Of a DNA stretch of 64,000 bases, positions 35,121 to 44,962 are shown in pieces. Under the pieces are notes generated by a model. That model was not told where the DNA came from, searched no databases, and saw nothing but the letters and a program-made list of their open reading frames with translations. A program made the position numbers and the translations under genes. The DNA comes from an uncultured Acidobacteriia bacterium. GTDB taxonomy: Bacteria > Acidobacteriota > Terriglobia > Bryobacterales > Bryobacteraceae. Location: positions 1-64,000 of the forward strand of contig CAIQWJ010000019.1 of NCBI GenBank assembly GCA_903875575.1, read 5' to 3'. How positions within the stretch are numbered: position 1 is the stretch's first letter; each line of letters starts with the position of its first letter.

Positions 35121-35624
35121 TCACTTTTGCGGGTAGGGAGTGACAGGATCGCGGAACAAAAGATGGTCGATATGGTGCTGGGCGTGAACCACGTAGTCCT
35201 CCGCCAGAAACCGCAGCGAAACCGGCTCTCCCGCCCCGATGAAACAAGGCGTTTCGAGGCTGGATTCGGGAATGAGCTCAAGCGCGACAGCGATTAGCGC
35301 ATTGTGCTGTTGCCACGCGTCGACGATGTCCGTCCACGGCATTTCCTGATAGTTGTGGGCCTCAACCCAGGCGTTTTGGGCGTAGGAGGGTCCCCGGAAA
35401 CTCTCCCCTGCCGCGCCGGCGATCCTGGCGCAGACGAAGCGGGCATGGTTGTTAATCGCGGAATCAATCAGGTGGCCGAGTTCTTCTTTTGGAGACCAGC
35501 TTCCCGGACCGCCTCGGCGTACGGCGGACTCCTGTTCCGGGAGAACGAGAAGCTGACGATGCTCGCGTTCAAGCAGGTTTTTGAGTAGCTGCGAAAGTTG
35601 CCGGGGCATAGACAATTGTGTCAT
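35121..35624 (-). CDS. DinB-family metal-binding protein
   Basis: A 167-residue four-helix-bundle protein of the DinB/YfiT type. The metal ligands are probably the His in ELGHLIDSAINNH and the pair in VVHAQHHIDHLL. The family includes thiol-dependent transferases and many proteins without known substrate. GGAAG precedes the ATG. It is a single gene upstream of dnaA and divergent from the tRNA-Gly side. Confidence 0.85.
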   Translation of the reverse strand: MTQLSMPRQLSQLLKNLLEREHRQLLVLPEQESAVRRGGPGSWSPKEELGHLIDSAINNHARFVCARIAGAAGESFRGPSYAQNAWVEAHNYQEMPWTDIVDAWQQHNALIAVALELIPESSLETPCFIGAGEPVSLRFLAEDYVVHAQHHIDHLLFRDPVTPYPQK

Positions 35625-35759
35625 GGCAGCTTCCGGTTTTCACCGGCTACTGGCGCCAGCGACAGGCGTGCTGTATCATAACGAATGTACGTAACGAACG
35701 TACCTTCCAGTCTGCTTCGGTCTTAACCGGTCGGCGCGGCAACGGAAGTTGGTTTTCAA

Positions 35760-35835
<76 letters not shown>

Positions 35836-35902
35836 TCTTTTCTTCAATCCTGAATCCGGCTTCTGCCCGGTGACATCCTCATTGGTATCATCCCCTTTTG
35901 TC

Positions 35903-36646
35903 ATGCCGGTCGAATTGTCCCCATCCACGAACGCCATAAATATAGTTGAAGCGTCGCTTCGGGAATTCGGCCAGTCTTCCGTTGTTCTCAGCAGCTTCCA
36001 GCGCGAGGGCGTCGTCATTATCGATATGGTGCAGAAGGTCGCCCCGGGAACTCCGGTCCTCACCATCGATACTGGTCGCCTTCCGGTCGCAACCATGGAA
36101 ATGATCCGGAAGATTGAGGACCGTTATTCCCTGACTGTGGAGCATGTTCGCCCCGATCCCGCCGAAGTGGAGACGATGGTGGCAGCGCACGGTCTGGATC
36201 TGTTTCACGACAGCTATGCGCATCGCGTCCTCTGCTGCCAGGTCCGCAAGGTTCGGCCACTCGAAAAAAGGTTTGGCACCGTAGCTGCCTATTTCGCCGG
36301 ATTGCGTCGCTCTCAGAGCGATTCCCGTGCCGATATTGAATTCATTGACCGTAGCTCCACTCCTGTGAAGATCTGCCCTCTTGCCGATTGGAGTCCTCAG
36401 GACGTTCTCCGGTACATCGCAGCCAACAATCTTCCCGAGCATCCGCTTTACGCCGCAGGCTACACCAGCATTGGCTGCGATCCCTGCACCCGCGCCGTCC
36501 ATGCCGGCGAAGACGAAAGGGCCGGCCGATGGTGGTGGGAGACCGACGAAGCCAAGGAGTGCGGCCTGCATTTCAGCCCGGACGGTAAGGTGGAGCGCAA
36601 AGTCGATGTACTCCTCCGTGAAATACTGGAACGTACGGCGGTTTAA
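35903..36646 (+). CDS. cysH: Adenylylsulfate (APS) reductase, iron-sulfur type
   Basis: About 247 residues; reduces APS to sulfite for cysteine synthesis. The cluster cysteines are C111-C112 in VLCCQVRK and C192/C195 in IGCDPCTRAV, which distinguish APS reductases with a [4Fe-4S] cluster from PAPS reductases lacking it. The catalytic ECGLH motif is at about 219-223. The ATG giving MPVELSPS is preferred; a GTG 11 codons earlier is possible. It precedes cysC by 39 bases. Confidence 0.92.
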   Translation: MPVELSPSTNAINIVEASLREFGQSSVVLSSFQREGVVIIDMVQKVAPGTPVLTIDTGRLPVATMEMIRKIEDRYSLTVEHVRPDPAEVETMVAAHGLDLFHDSYAHRVLCCQVRKVRPLEKRFGTVAAYFAGLRRSQSDSRADIEFIDRSSTPVKICPLADWSPQDVLRYIAANNLPEHPLYAAGYTSIGCDPCTRAVHAGEDERAGRWWWETDEAKECGLHFSPDGKVERKVDVLLREILERTAV

Positions 36647-36685
36647 GATCGCCCTCGGGCTGACACCCGTCGCCCGATACGACAT

Positions 36686-37222
36686 ATGCAACATAAGGGA
36701 TTCACATTGTGGCTAACCGGCATGTCCGGTGCCGGCAAGAGTACCATCTCCGACCAGATCATGGCCCGATTTCGCGAAGGCGGTGCCAAAGTAGAGCTAC
36801 TCGATGGGGACATTGTCCGCACCAACCTTTCGCAGGGTCTGGGCTTTTCCCGCGAAGATCGGGACATCAATATTCGCCGGATCGGGTTTGTGGCTGAAAT
36901 GCTTTCCCGCAACGGCGTGATCGCCGTGGTTGCTGCTATCTCTCCGTACCGCGCAACAAGGGACGAGGTCAAAGCGAAGATCGGGAACTTTCTGGAGGTG
37001 TTCGTGGATTGCCCCGTGGAAGTTCTGTCTCAGCGGGATGTGAAGGGTCTCTACAAGAAGGCGCTTGCGGGAGAAGTGGGTAACTTTACCGGCATCTCGG
37101 ATCCTTACGAACCACCCACGAATCCCGACGTCACCGTGCGTTCGGATCGCGAGACGCTCGACGAAAGTGTCGGCAAAGTCTGGGCAGAATTGCTTCGTCG
37201 CGGGTGGGTTGAGGGCGCATGA
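36686..37222 (+). CDS. cysC: Adenylylsulfate kinase
   Basis: A 178-residue APS kinase making PAPS. The P-loop is LTGMSGAGKSTIS (about 10-22), followed by LLDGDIVRTNLSQGLGFSREDRDINIRRI and VAAISPYRATRDEV, all typical. Its stop overlaps the ATG of the PHP gene (ATGA). No ATP sulfurylase gene is in view. Since the neighbouring reductase looks APS-specific, PAPS may serve sulfotransferases or another use. Confidence 0.95.
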   Translation: MQHKGFTLWLTGMSGAGKSTISDQIMARFREGGAKVELLDGDIVRTNLSQGLGFSREDRDINIRRIGFVAEMLSRNGVIAVVAAISPYRATRDEVKAKIGNFLEVFVDCPVEVLSQRDVKGLYKKALAGEVGNFTGISDPYEPPTNPDVTVRSDRETLDESVGKVWAELLRRGWVEGA

Positions 37223-38073
37223 TCGATCTCCACAGCCATACCGACCAGTCCGACGGAACGTTCACAGCTGCAGAATTAGTAGCCGAGGCGGTTCGCATCG
37301 GGCTCAAAGCTCTCGCCATCACGGATCACGACACGATGTCCGGCGTGGAACAGGCCGTACCGTTTGCCGAAGCCGCCGGCCTCAGACTGATCCGCGGTAT
37401 CGAACTCTCCACGAAGTACCAGGGAGTCTCCGTCCATTTGCTCGGCTACTTCCCCCTCCAGCAACCCAGCGACGAGTTTCGCCAATGGCTCTCCTTTCTG
37501 ATGGAGACGCGGCGGGACCGCAACCGCCGCCTGATTGAACGCCTGGTTTCGCTCGGCATTCCCATCACGCTCGAAGAAGTAGAGGCGTACGGCAAGACGT
37601 TGACAGCCCGTCCGCATTTCGCTCGCGTGCTGATCGACAAGGGTTATGCGAAGGACATGCAGGATGCCTTCGACCAGTATCTGGATGAAAAAGGTCGCGG
37701 CTATGTCCAGCGTCACGATATTCCCATCCAGGAGGCGATTGACCGGATCCGCAACGCGGGCGGTGTCACGTCGCTCGCGCATCCTGTGCGCGTGGCGAAG
37801 AATCAGTGGGACGTTCTGGAACGCTACATTGGCGAGCTAGCCGAAACAGGCTTGCAGGCCGTCGAGGTGTATCACAGCGACCACAGCCCGGAGAATGTTT
37901 CCTTCTATAAATCTCTTGCGGAGCGTTTCGGTTTAGGGATCACGGGTGGTTCGGATTTCCACGGTGGCAACAAACCGCTGATATCGCTTGGCACGGGTTG
38001 CCGCAACAATCTGAATGTGCCGGACGAATTGGCCGACAGGTTGGCTGGTCTGGTGACTTCAAAACCGGCGTAG
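37219..38073 (+). CDS. PHP-domain phosphatase (TrpH/YciV-like)
   Basis: A 284-residue PHP protein with MIDLHSHTDQSDG, ITDHDTMSGVEQA, RGIELSTKYQGVSVHLLGYF, SLAHPVR, and GGSDFHGGNKP, supplying the metal ligands. The TrpH/YciV group includes enzymes that hydrolyse 3',5'-bisphosphonucleotides such as pAp. Coupling to cysC by a four-base overlap makes pAp recycling after PAPS use a reasonable guess. It ends 20 bases before a strong bidirectional terminator. Confidence 0.88.
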   Translation: MIDLHSHTDQSDGTFTAAELVAEAVRIGLKALAITDHDTMSGVEQAVPFAEAAGLRLIRGIELSTKYQGVSVHLLGYFPLQQPSDEFRQWLSFLMETRRDRNRRLIERLVSLGIPITLEEVEAYGKTLTARPHFARVLIDKGYAKDMQDAFDQYLDEKGRGYVQRHDIPIQEAIDRIRNAGGVTSLAHPVRVAKNQWDVLERYIGELAETGLQAVEVYHSDHSPENVSFYKSLAERFGLGITGGSDFHGGNKPLISLGTGCRNNLNVPDELADRLAGLVTSKPA

Positions 38074-38093
38074 GCGCTTGATCAAATAAAAAA

Positions 38094-38124
38094 CGGCGGT
38101 GGGAGTTTTTAGCTCCCACCGCCG
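38094..38124. terminator. Bidirectional terminator overlapping a stop codon
   Basis: A 12-bp perfect stem CGGCGGTGGGAG/CTCCCACCGCCG with a TTTTTAG loop; the A-rich left flank becomes a U tract for leftward transcripts. It separates the convergent cysH-cysC-PHP operon and the giant surface gene. The stop codon of the surface gene lies in the loop, and one arm of the stem encodes its last residues (LGGGS). Confidence 0.88.
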
Positions 38125-41100
38125 AGTGTTGACAGCCCGAATGCTAGAGTGAACTGGACGGTGCCCGTACCGGCGGAGGACGCACTGGCTTGCGCAGTGC
38201 CATCGGTGGCCGTAATCGTGACGGTTCTGCTGCTGATCACGGAGCTGCTCGTGACAGAAACAATACCGGTTGCGGTGTTGAAAGTGACCCATGAGAGGGC
38301 CGCAGTGCCTGCATCCAGAGCGTAGGACACAGTGCCGGTGTTGCCGGTGCTGACCAACGAGGTGTTGACCGGTCCGGCTGAGCCGGCGTGCAGCGTGCCA
38401 ACAAGTGAGGTGGAAACGGCCATATTCACCACGATGGTGAGATTGGCGGTGCCTGTGAGCGGTGTACCAGCGGTGGAGTCCTGAGCGGTGACGATCACCG
38501 AATAGGTCCCGGCCGGGGTGGCCGCGCTGGTTGTGATCGCGCCCGTGGACGGGTTGATTGCCAGACCAGTGGGCAGCGGGTGGCTCGTGATGGCCATTGA
38601 ATAGTGGTACGGGTAGACGCCGCTGGTAGCGGTGACCTGTGCGACACTGTTGTTCGGTGTAGCGAAGGTTGACAGAGTTGGTGTGGAGGCAGTCATGTAG
38701 AGGCCACCGGCAACCGTTACAACGAAGGTATCCGTACCCGTTACAGGTATGTTGGCGGTGTCCGTGGCAGTGACTGTCACCGTGTAGGAGCCAGCCGTAC
38801 CTGCGGCGGGAGTGCCGCTGATCAGACCGGATGCAGGGTCAATGGACAGACCCGAAGGCAGCAGACCTGAAGTGACGGCGTAGGTGTAGCCGGGAGTACC
38901 CTGGCTGGCCGTCACAGAGTTGTGTGAGCTGACCAGAGCGATGCCGACCGTGGCGGCCACGGTGTCTGCCGCGTTGTTGTTGCCGCTGTTCGGACCCACC
39001 ATTTTCAGCCGCGGAGCCACCCAGAGAGTAACTCCGGCCTGGCTATGGCCGCTGCTTGTGACCACCTGTACCGGAAGCTGTACGGGTTGCAGGATGCTCT
39101 GGCCGGTAAGGCCAGCCGCGGTCGTGAAGGCGCTGGCGGAATTGACCGGCAGCTTCACGTTGACCTGATAGAGACCTGCGATCGTGCCGGCAACCCAGCC
39201 CGCGTAGGTGATATTGGATGCCGCATCCACGCCGCCAATGTACAGGTGCGTAATGTCACCCGTCACCATGCAGGGTTGAAAGCGGCCTGTATTGAGCACG
39301 GACGGGATGATGACTGTTCCGTCCAGCGACGTGAGAGCGGTTCCGGTCTGCGCATTGTTGAACGAAGTCAGATAGGAGGCCGTCGTAACGCAGTCAGCGG
39401 ACCAGACGTATCCGTTTCCACTGTTGTCCGAAGCCGCGGCGGAGTTGTCGCCCGTGCCGTCCGGAGCTCCCAGACCCGTCATGTAGATCGAGATCACATC
39501 TGAATTCCCGGAGCCCGTGCGGATTCCCGCCGGGTTATTGGCACCGATCAGGTTGTAGTTCAGGTCCAGTGCCGCGCCGCTGCCCTGGCCATCCGCACCG
39601 ATGGTGAAGATACCAGGATCGGTTGCGACCAGGCTCACACTGAAGGTCGCGCTGGTGTCCAACGAACCATTCGGTCCGTAGTTCACCAGGATGTCAATCG
39701 GAGTCACTGCGGCGGAGATGGCACTCGGTACCATCAGGTTTATTTGTCCATTCGTGGCGAACAAAATCGGCGCGTTCGTCGGTGTGAAAGCGGAACCTGT
39801 GTGCGGCTGGAAAGTCACACTCAGGTTGCTGGTAGTCGAATTGAACTGGAGCTGCGTCGGGTAGGTCAGGGAGACCGGGTCCGGCGAGCCGGTGAGCACC
39901 TGAGTGCTCGTGCAGTTCGGGCAGAAGTTCGTGCCGAAAATACTGATCATGTCGTATGGAGCTACCGACACACTACTGTTCTGCAGAAGCGCGGAAGAGC
40001 TGGTCACGGCCTGTATGATCGGGTTGTTTCCGATCGCGAGGGCGGCCACACTGGTCGCAATGTTGCATGTTCCTGCTAACGGATTGCACACACCAAGCGT
40101 AAAAGATCCGCCGGCAAATGGAATCGGATCGGAACCGCTGGGGATCGAGATCGTCAGCGTGATGTTCGATTGGTTCACGACGTTGACATGAATATTGGTA
40201 TCGAACGTCATCGGCTGGCCAGTGGTTGTAACGACACCCACCCGTGTCATCTGCGTCGGGTCGGTGCTATAAACAAAGCCTGTGCCTGATAGCGTGACGG
40301 TATACGGAGTACTGCCCGCGGATTGGACGGGGAGGGTAGACGGACTGTAGGAGGTGATCGTCGCCCCCGGAGACTGTACCGAGATCTGGAATGTGATGAC
40401 CACGGTCGAAACAGGGCTTCCCCACGTCAGGGTCATCGTGCCGGTCAGCGTATTGCCGGGCTGTGCGGCCGCGAAGGCCTGCTGGCTGAAACTCACATTG
40501 ATGGGAGTTCCGAAGCTGTAAGCCAGCCCGCTTTGCTGTGCGGCCGGAATGACGGGTGCCAGCAAGCCGCCAGTGGTTGCCGTATAAGCAATCGGTGTAT
40601 CGGTGGAAATGGCGGTGATGGTCGGCGTTGGCAGAGCCTGACCGATGGTCCACGGGATACAGAATGTGGTAGCGGACGCCGGTGTGCAGGCCTGCGAAGA
40701 GGGCGGTGCCTGAACCGTCAGTTGCGGAGCCTTGTTGGTGAGCAACATGGTGACGGGAATCGTCATGTCGCCATACCCGGAGACGCTGATCACTACACTT
40801 GCGGAATAGGTGCCTGGTGCCAGTGTGTCGGCAACTCCGGTCGAACTGAACCGTAGGCTCTTCGGGGCCAGACCTGTTGTGGAGTCCAGTCGCAGCCAGC
40901 TCGGTAAAGTGGCCGTATTGACGGAAAAGAACGGCGAAGGCAGGCTCACGGAGGTGGATGAGATGGTGACATCCACGGAACCTGCGGTGCCGGAACCTTT
41001 CACATAAGTAAGGGAAGGTGCCGCCGGGCTTGCCTGCAGGAGCGTCGGATTCACAATCAGCGCGCTGACTGAGATAATTTTGTCGCTCGCCGGGGGTGCA

Positions 41101-42293
41101 GCCAGATGAAAAGTTGTCGTGTTCGTGGTACCAACCGCGCCGCCACCGCAAGGGCTTCCCGTGGATAGTGAGGTGACAGAGAGTTGTGCCGGGATTGAGG
41201 AGGTAGCTGTTGCGCTCCCGACGGAGGTAACCGACAGCCATGCGGCGGAGCCGCTGGTGTCAATGCTAAATGCAGTCGAAGATGGTGCGCTAACTGATGC
41301 TGTCTGCGCGTAGTTCGGCGTATATGTGTTGCCGCTCTTGGCACAGGTGATGGAAATAGTAGTCGGGCTGACGACCAACGCAGACGCGGAGGGCGGTGAG
41401 ACCGTCAGGTTCACGGTAATGGACTGCACCGGTCCCGGCGCGTTCAGTAGCTTGATGGTAGTGGTTGCTGTGTTGCTGCCGGAACTTGCCAGGTTGTTAC
41501 ACCCGGTGGATTGGCCGGCAGTACCGTTGGCCACAACTGTAAATGTGATTGGAGTGCCTGATGTCGCGGTTCCCGACGGTACCACCGGATTGAGGACGGC
41601 CCATGTTGCGGCCGCGTTCCCGTTGGAGTTGTCATAGCTGAAGGGCGTGCCGCCTGTTGCCGTGGAAGAAACCGTGATCGTCTGCGCGGGTCCAGGATAG
41701 TAGTTCCCGCCAGCAGTCTTCACGCAGGTGAGATTAATGGTTGCCGGAATCGAGAGACCTGAAACACTGGACGTCACCGCGACCGTCGCTGGCATTGCGA
41801 CGTCTGTGACCGCGCTCGATGGGCTTCCGGGCGCTGCCACTGTCCCCGCCAAATGTGTGAAATTGAAGGTCACTGATGTGGAGCCCAGACCGGATCCGGC
41901 GCATCCTACTCCGGGTACCGAGGCAAGACTAAGGGTGTACTGAATACCTGTGGCCGAATTTGCCGCGTTCAGGACCTGACTTCCCGGGGCGGTGAGGACC
42001 ACATTCGCCGTTCCGGTTCCCGTGATCGACGTCGTTGCGACGGTAATGATGTTTGTGAGTGTGAGTGCAGCCAGTGGCTTTACCACCACGACTGCGGCTG
42101 GCCCTGGCCCGGTGGCTGTGTTGCAGGTCAGGGTTACCGAGGTGATGGGGGAGCCGCCGACGTTATACGTTCCCAACAGGTTCGCGGCTTTCAGCATGCC
42201 CGGCCCTGCGGTCAACGCAACCAATACGGGAAAGATATGCGAGACATAATATCCTGCTCTTTTTCGCCCGGTTCGTAATAGCGAGGTGTCCAT
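38109..42293 (-). CDS. Giant secreted Ig-like surface protein with TIGR03437-type segment
   Basis: About 1394 residues, Thr/Ser-rich and Cys-poor. The start MDTSLLRTG has AAGGAAGG upstream; an N-terminal hydrophobic signal follows (HIFPVLVALTAGPGML). Several beta-sandwich repeats with BACON/Ig-like character occupy the first 750 residues. A segment DPGIFTIGADGQGSGAALDLNYN through VISIYMTGLGAPDG resembles TIGR03437, a domain described from Solibacter proteins. C-terminal putative-Ig repeats include LPSGLSIDPASGLISGTP and LPTGLAINPSTGAITTS. Probably an adhesin or extracellular structural protein. Confidence 0.85.
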   Translation of the reverse strand: MDTSLLRTGRKRAGYYVSHIFPVLVALTAGPGMLKAANLLGTYNVGGSPITSVTLTCNTATGPGPAAVVVVKPLAALTLTNIITVATTSITGTGTANVVLTAPGSQVLNAANSATGIQYTLSLASVPGVGCAGSGLGSTSVTFNFTHLAGTVAAPGSPSSAVTDVAMPATVAVTSSVSGLSIPATINLTCVKTAGGNYYPGPAQTITVSSTATGGTPFSYDNSNGNAAATWAVLNPVVPSGTATSGTPITFTVVANGTAGQSTGCNNLASSGSNTATTTIKLLNAPGPVQSITVNLTVSPPSASALVVSPTTISITCAKSGNTYTPNYAQTASVSAPSSTAFSIDTSGSAAWLSVTSVGSATATSSIPAQLSVTSLSTGSPCGGGAVGTTNTTTFHLAAPPASDKIISVSALIVNPTLLQASPAAPSLTYVKGSGTAGSVDVTISSTSVSLPSPFFSVNTATLPSWLRLDSTTGLAPKSLRFSSTGVADTLAPGTYSASVVISVSGYGDMTIPVTMLLTNKAPQLTVQAPPSSQACTPASATTFCIPWTIGQALPTPTITAISTDTPIAYTATTGGLLAPVIPAAQQSGLAYSFGTPINVSFSQQAFAAAQPGNTLTGTMTLTWGSPVSTVVITFQISVQSPGATITSYSPSTLPVQSAGSTPYTVTLSGTGFVYSTDPTQMTRVGVVTTTGQPMTFDTNIHVNVVNQSNITLTISIPSGSDPIPFAGGSFTLGVCNPLAGTCNIATSVAALAIGNNPIIQAVTSSSALLQNSSVSVAPYDMISIFGTNFCPNCTSTQVLTGSPDPVSLTYPTQLQFNSTTSNLSVTFQPHTGSAFTPTNAPILFATNGQINLMVPSAISAAVTPIDILVNYGPNGSLDTSATFSVSLVATDPGIFTIGADGQGSGAALDLNYNLIGANNPAGIRTGSGNSDVISIYMTGLGAPDGTGDNSAAASDNSGNGYVWSADCVTTASYLTSFNNAQTGTALTSLDGTVIIPSVLNTGRFQPCMVTGDITHLYIGGVDAASNITYAGWVAGTIAGLYQVNVKLPVNSASAFTTAAGLTGQSILQPVQLPVQVVTSSGHSQAGVTLWVAPRLKMVGPNSGNNNAADTVAATVGIALVSSHNSVTASQGTPGYTYAVTSGLLPSGLSIDPASGLISGTPAAGTAGSYTVTVTATDTANIPVTGTDTFVVTVAGGLYMTASTPTLSTFATPNNSVAQVTATSGVYPYHYSMAITSHPLPTGLAINPSTGAITTSAATPAGTYSVIVTAQDSTAGTPLTGTANLTIVVNMAVSTSLVGTLHAGSAGPVNTSLVSTGNTGTVSYALDAGTAALSWVTFNTATGIVSVTSSSVISSRTVTITATDGTAQASASSAGTGTVQFTLAFGLSTLGGGS

Positions 42294-42550
42294 AGTGGAC
42301 CTTCCTTTTCGTTGTGGATTGTTGACGACAGCGCCAAACAACGGCGGTTACATCTGTCGCTGGAGTGTTTGTCGGCAGTTTGCCGGTTTATTTCTAGTTG
42401 AGGTCGATTTGTCTTCTGTGCCCTCTCGGTAGCCCTGGTTTGTTCCGCTTTGGCACGGAAGTGGCCAGCCGGGCTTCTTTCCGGACGTCTTTTGTGTCCT
42501 TTCGCCCGTAACGACTTCCCCCATGGACCGATGCAGATTAAGATGGTATT

Positions 42551-42640
42551 GGAGGAATGGCAGAGCGGTTGAATGCGCCGGTCTTGAAAACCGTTAGAGT
42601 CGAAAGGCTCTCGGGGGTTCGAATCCCTCTTCCTCCGCCA
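42551..42640 (+). tRNA. tRNA-Ser (anticodon TGA)
   Basis: A 90-nt class II tRNA with encoded CCA. The acceptor GGAGGAA pairs with TTCCTCC, the anticodon loop CTTGAAA gives TGA, and a long variable arm (AGTCGAAAGGCT) is present. Confidence 0.97.
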
Positions 42641-42738
42641 GTTCTATCCTGTAACGTCGCCGCGCCGCTCCAGCGACATTTCGTTGTGTTGAGGCCCTTC
42701 CGGCAATTGGGTATTGCGGCAACTGAGGTAACCTTCGA

Positions 42739-44160
42739 ATGAAGCGCTGGGTATGGAGAGTGCTGCGAGTGGCCGCCTGCACCTTCGGGGTATGGCTGGT
42801 CGCACGGCTCGTCTTCCTATTTATGCCAACCCAGGACGTGGTCGCCGCCATGTTGCTGTTATTGGCTGTTCTGGCGATGGCAACCCTGGCCGACCGCGTA
42901 TTGGCGGTTGCCACCTCTCTCACCGCCGGTTTGTGTTTCAGTTACTACTTCATTTATCCGTCGAACAGTTTTACCATCCAATCCACGGAGGATGCGGTCA
43001 GTTTTGCTACGTTTCTGATCGCCGCCATCTCGGGAAGTCATCTTTCCATTCGCGCCGAATTGCGGGCTGAAGAGAGTGAGCGCCGGCGCAGGGAAATGGC
43101 GCAATTGCAGGAGTTGGGTTCGGTGCTGGTTGCCACCGATACCGTGGGAGAGGCCGCTGGCAGAACGTCGGAGGAAATCACTTCTTTGTTCGGATGTGGC
43201 ACTATTTTGCGTCTCGATGGTGTAGGCAGGGTGTTTCGGGCGGGCGTAGTGCCGGAGCGGGCCTCCGACGAAGCCGCAATCCCAAACGTCGTTCACCAGG
43301 TCAATGCGGACACCAGTCTGGAACTATATGGGGTCCTCCCTTCAATAGAAGTACAGAATGCGTTGGTGCATCTGATCTCCCTCGTTCTGGATAAGGCCCT
43401 CGCCGCCGAAGAGCGCGCCCGCATGGTCGCGTCCCAGAAGGGCGACGAGCTCCGCACCACCGTCCTCAACGCGCTGGCCCACAACTTCATGACTCCATTG
43501 ACTTCCATTAAGGCCGCCGCGTCCATGATGCGCGGTTCGGAAACGGAGCCTGCGACATATATTCGGGAGTTGGTGGAGATTATCGATGAGGAAGCGGATA
43601 GGCTGGATGAGTTGATTCGGGACTCGCTGGATCTGGCCCGGCTTCAGGCGCGACAGGAGAATCCGCGTTCCGAGAATTGTTCGGTAGCCAGTCTGATTGA
43701 CGGTGTGACGCGAAAAATGAAACGCCACCTGGCGGGTCGCGTCACGATTATAGAGATACCCGATGATCTCCCGTCTGTTCGTGGCGATCATTTTCTCTTT
43801 GAGCAGATGTTGTCCCAGTTAGTGGACAACGCCTGGAAGTATTCTGTTTCCGGTGCGAAGATTTGGATTTGTGCCCGGCATCTGGTCGATACAGTGGAAT
43901 TGACGGTCCGGAACCAGGGAATACAGATTCCAGATGGCGAACGCTCGCTGGTGTTTAATCGGTTTTACCGGGGCGATCGGAGCCGTGCCAGCATTGAGGG
44001 AACAGGCTTGGGGCTGGCCATCGCCCGTACGATTGCCGAGGCCCATCAGGGTAAAATCTGGTTGGATGGCGATCCCGAGGGTCCCGCATTCCGGGTGACC
44101 CTGCCGGTTGGCGCTTTAGAGGAGAATCATGATCGAGAACCGCACTATATTACTGATTGA
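42739..44160 (+). CDS. KdpD-like sensor histidine kinase
   Basis: A 473-residue membrane kinase. The first 110 residues hold about four transmembrane helices in the DUF4118 arrangement seen in KdpD (VVAAMLLLLAVLAMATLADR). A GAF-like region (about 125-225) follows. The dimerisation box ALAHNFMTPLTSIKAA contains phospho-acceptor His248, and the ATPase domain has QLVDNAWKYS and GTGLGLAIARTIAEAH. The N-terminal KdpD and USP domains are absent and no kdpFABC genes are near, so the signal may not be potassium. It overlaps the regulator gene by 32 bases. Confidence 0.9.
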   Translation: MKRWVWRVLRVAACTFGVWLVARLVFLFMPTQDVVAAMLLLLAVLAMATLADRVLAVATSLTAGLCFSYYFIYPSNSFTIQSTEDAVSFATFLIAAISGSHLSIRAELRAEESERRRREMAQLQELGSVLVATDTVGEAAGRTSEEITSLFGCGTILRLDGVGRVFRAGVVPERASDEAAIPNVVHQVNADTSLELYGVLPSIEVQNALVHLISLVLDKALAAEERARMVASQKGDELRTTVLNALAHNFMTPLTSIKAAASMMRGSETEPATYIRELVEIIDEEADRLDELIRDSLDLARLQARQENPRSENCSVASLIDGVTRKMKRHLAGRVTIIEIPDDLPSVRGDHFLFEQMLSQLVDNAWKYSVSGAKIWICARHLVDTVELTVRNQGIQIPDGERSLVFNRFYRGDRSRASIEGTGLGLAIARTIAEAHQGKIWLDGDPEGPAFRVTLPVGALEENHDREPHYITD

Positions 44161-44875
44161 TGACGAGCCCCAGATTCGCCGGGTTCTCAAAACGAGCCTG
44201 AGCTCGAAAGGAGCGCGGGTTTTTGATGTTGCCAGTGGTGAGGAAGCCGTTGAATTGCTTCGACGTGAAGTTGTTGACCTTGTTCTGCTGGATTTGAATA
44301 TGCCGGGCATGGGCGGTCTGGCTGCCTGCCGGGCCATCCGTGGGGGTTGGGATGTGCCCATTATTGTTGTGTCCGTTCGCGATTCTGATCAGGATAAGGT
44401 GGAGGCGCTCGATGCCGGCGCCGATGATTACGTCTCAAAGCCCTTCAGTTTCGACGAACTGATGGCCAGGATGCGGGCCGCTTTGCGGCGAACCGGCTTT
44501 GCCACGGATACCGCCCCGCGGAAGATATCGGTACCGGGACTGGAAGTTGATTTTGCAAATCGGAAAGTTCTCGCCAATGGCAGTAACGTTCGTTTGACGC
44601 CCACTGAATTCGATATCCTTCGATACCTTGTGTCTCAGGCGAACAAACCGGTACCCCACAAACGGTTGCTCCAGGCCATTTGGGGCCCTGAATTCGGCGA
44701 TCAAATCGAATACCTGCGGGTTTTCATCAACCAGTTGCGCAAGAAGATTGAGCCGCATGGTTCGAAGCCGATATTTATTACAACGGAGCCCCGCATCGGT
44801 TATCGATTCGTTCTGCCGGAGCCGTCCGAAACGCTCGAGGTCGGCGTCGCGGTGGGTACTCCCGCCTTGGCTTGA
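44129..44875 (+). CDS. OmpR/KdpE-family response regulator
   Basis: A 248-residue regulator. The receiver domain has acidic pocket DDEP, phospho-acceptor Asp55 in LVLLDLNMPGMGG and Lys104 in YVSKPFSFDEL. The winged-helix domain (about 140-235) ends RVFINQLRKKIEPHGSKPIFITTEPRIGYRFVLPE, the OmpR/KdpE class mark. AGAGGAG lies before the ATG inside the kinase gene, so the two are coupled and should work as a pair. Confidence 0.95.
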   Translation: MIENRTILLIDDEPQIRRVLKTSLSSKGARVFDVASGEEAVELLRREVVDLVLLDLNMPGMGGLAACRAIRGGWDVPIIVVSVRDSDQDKVEALDAGADDYVSKPFSFDELMARMRAALRRTGFATDTAPRKISVPGLEVDFANRKVLANGSNVRLTPTEFDILRYLVSQANKPVPHKRLLQAIWGPEFGDQIEYLRVFINQLRKKIEPHGSKPIFITTEPRIGYRFVLPEPSETLEVGVAVGTPALA

Positions 44876-44962
44876 CTAGTGGTATCCCCGGGGTTTTCAG
44901 TGTGAGGTTGTGCGCAGGCGACCGCCGGGCTTACTCTGGAAAGAGAATGGTTTGTCAACTTA

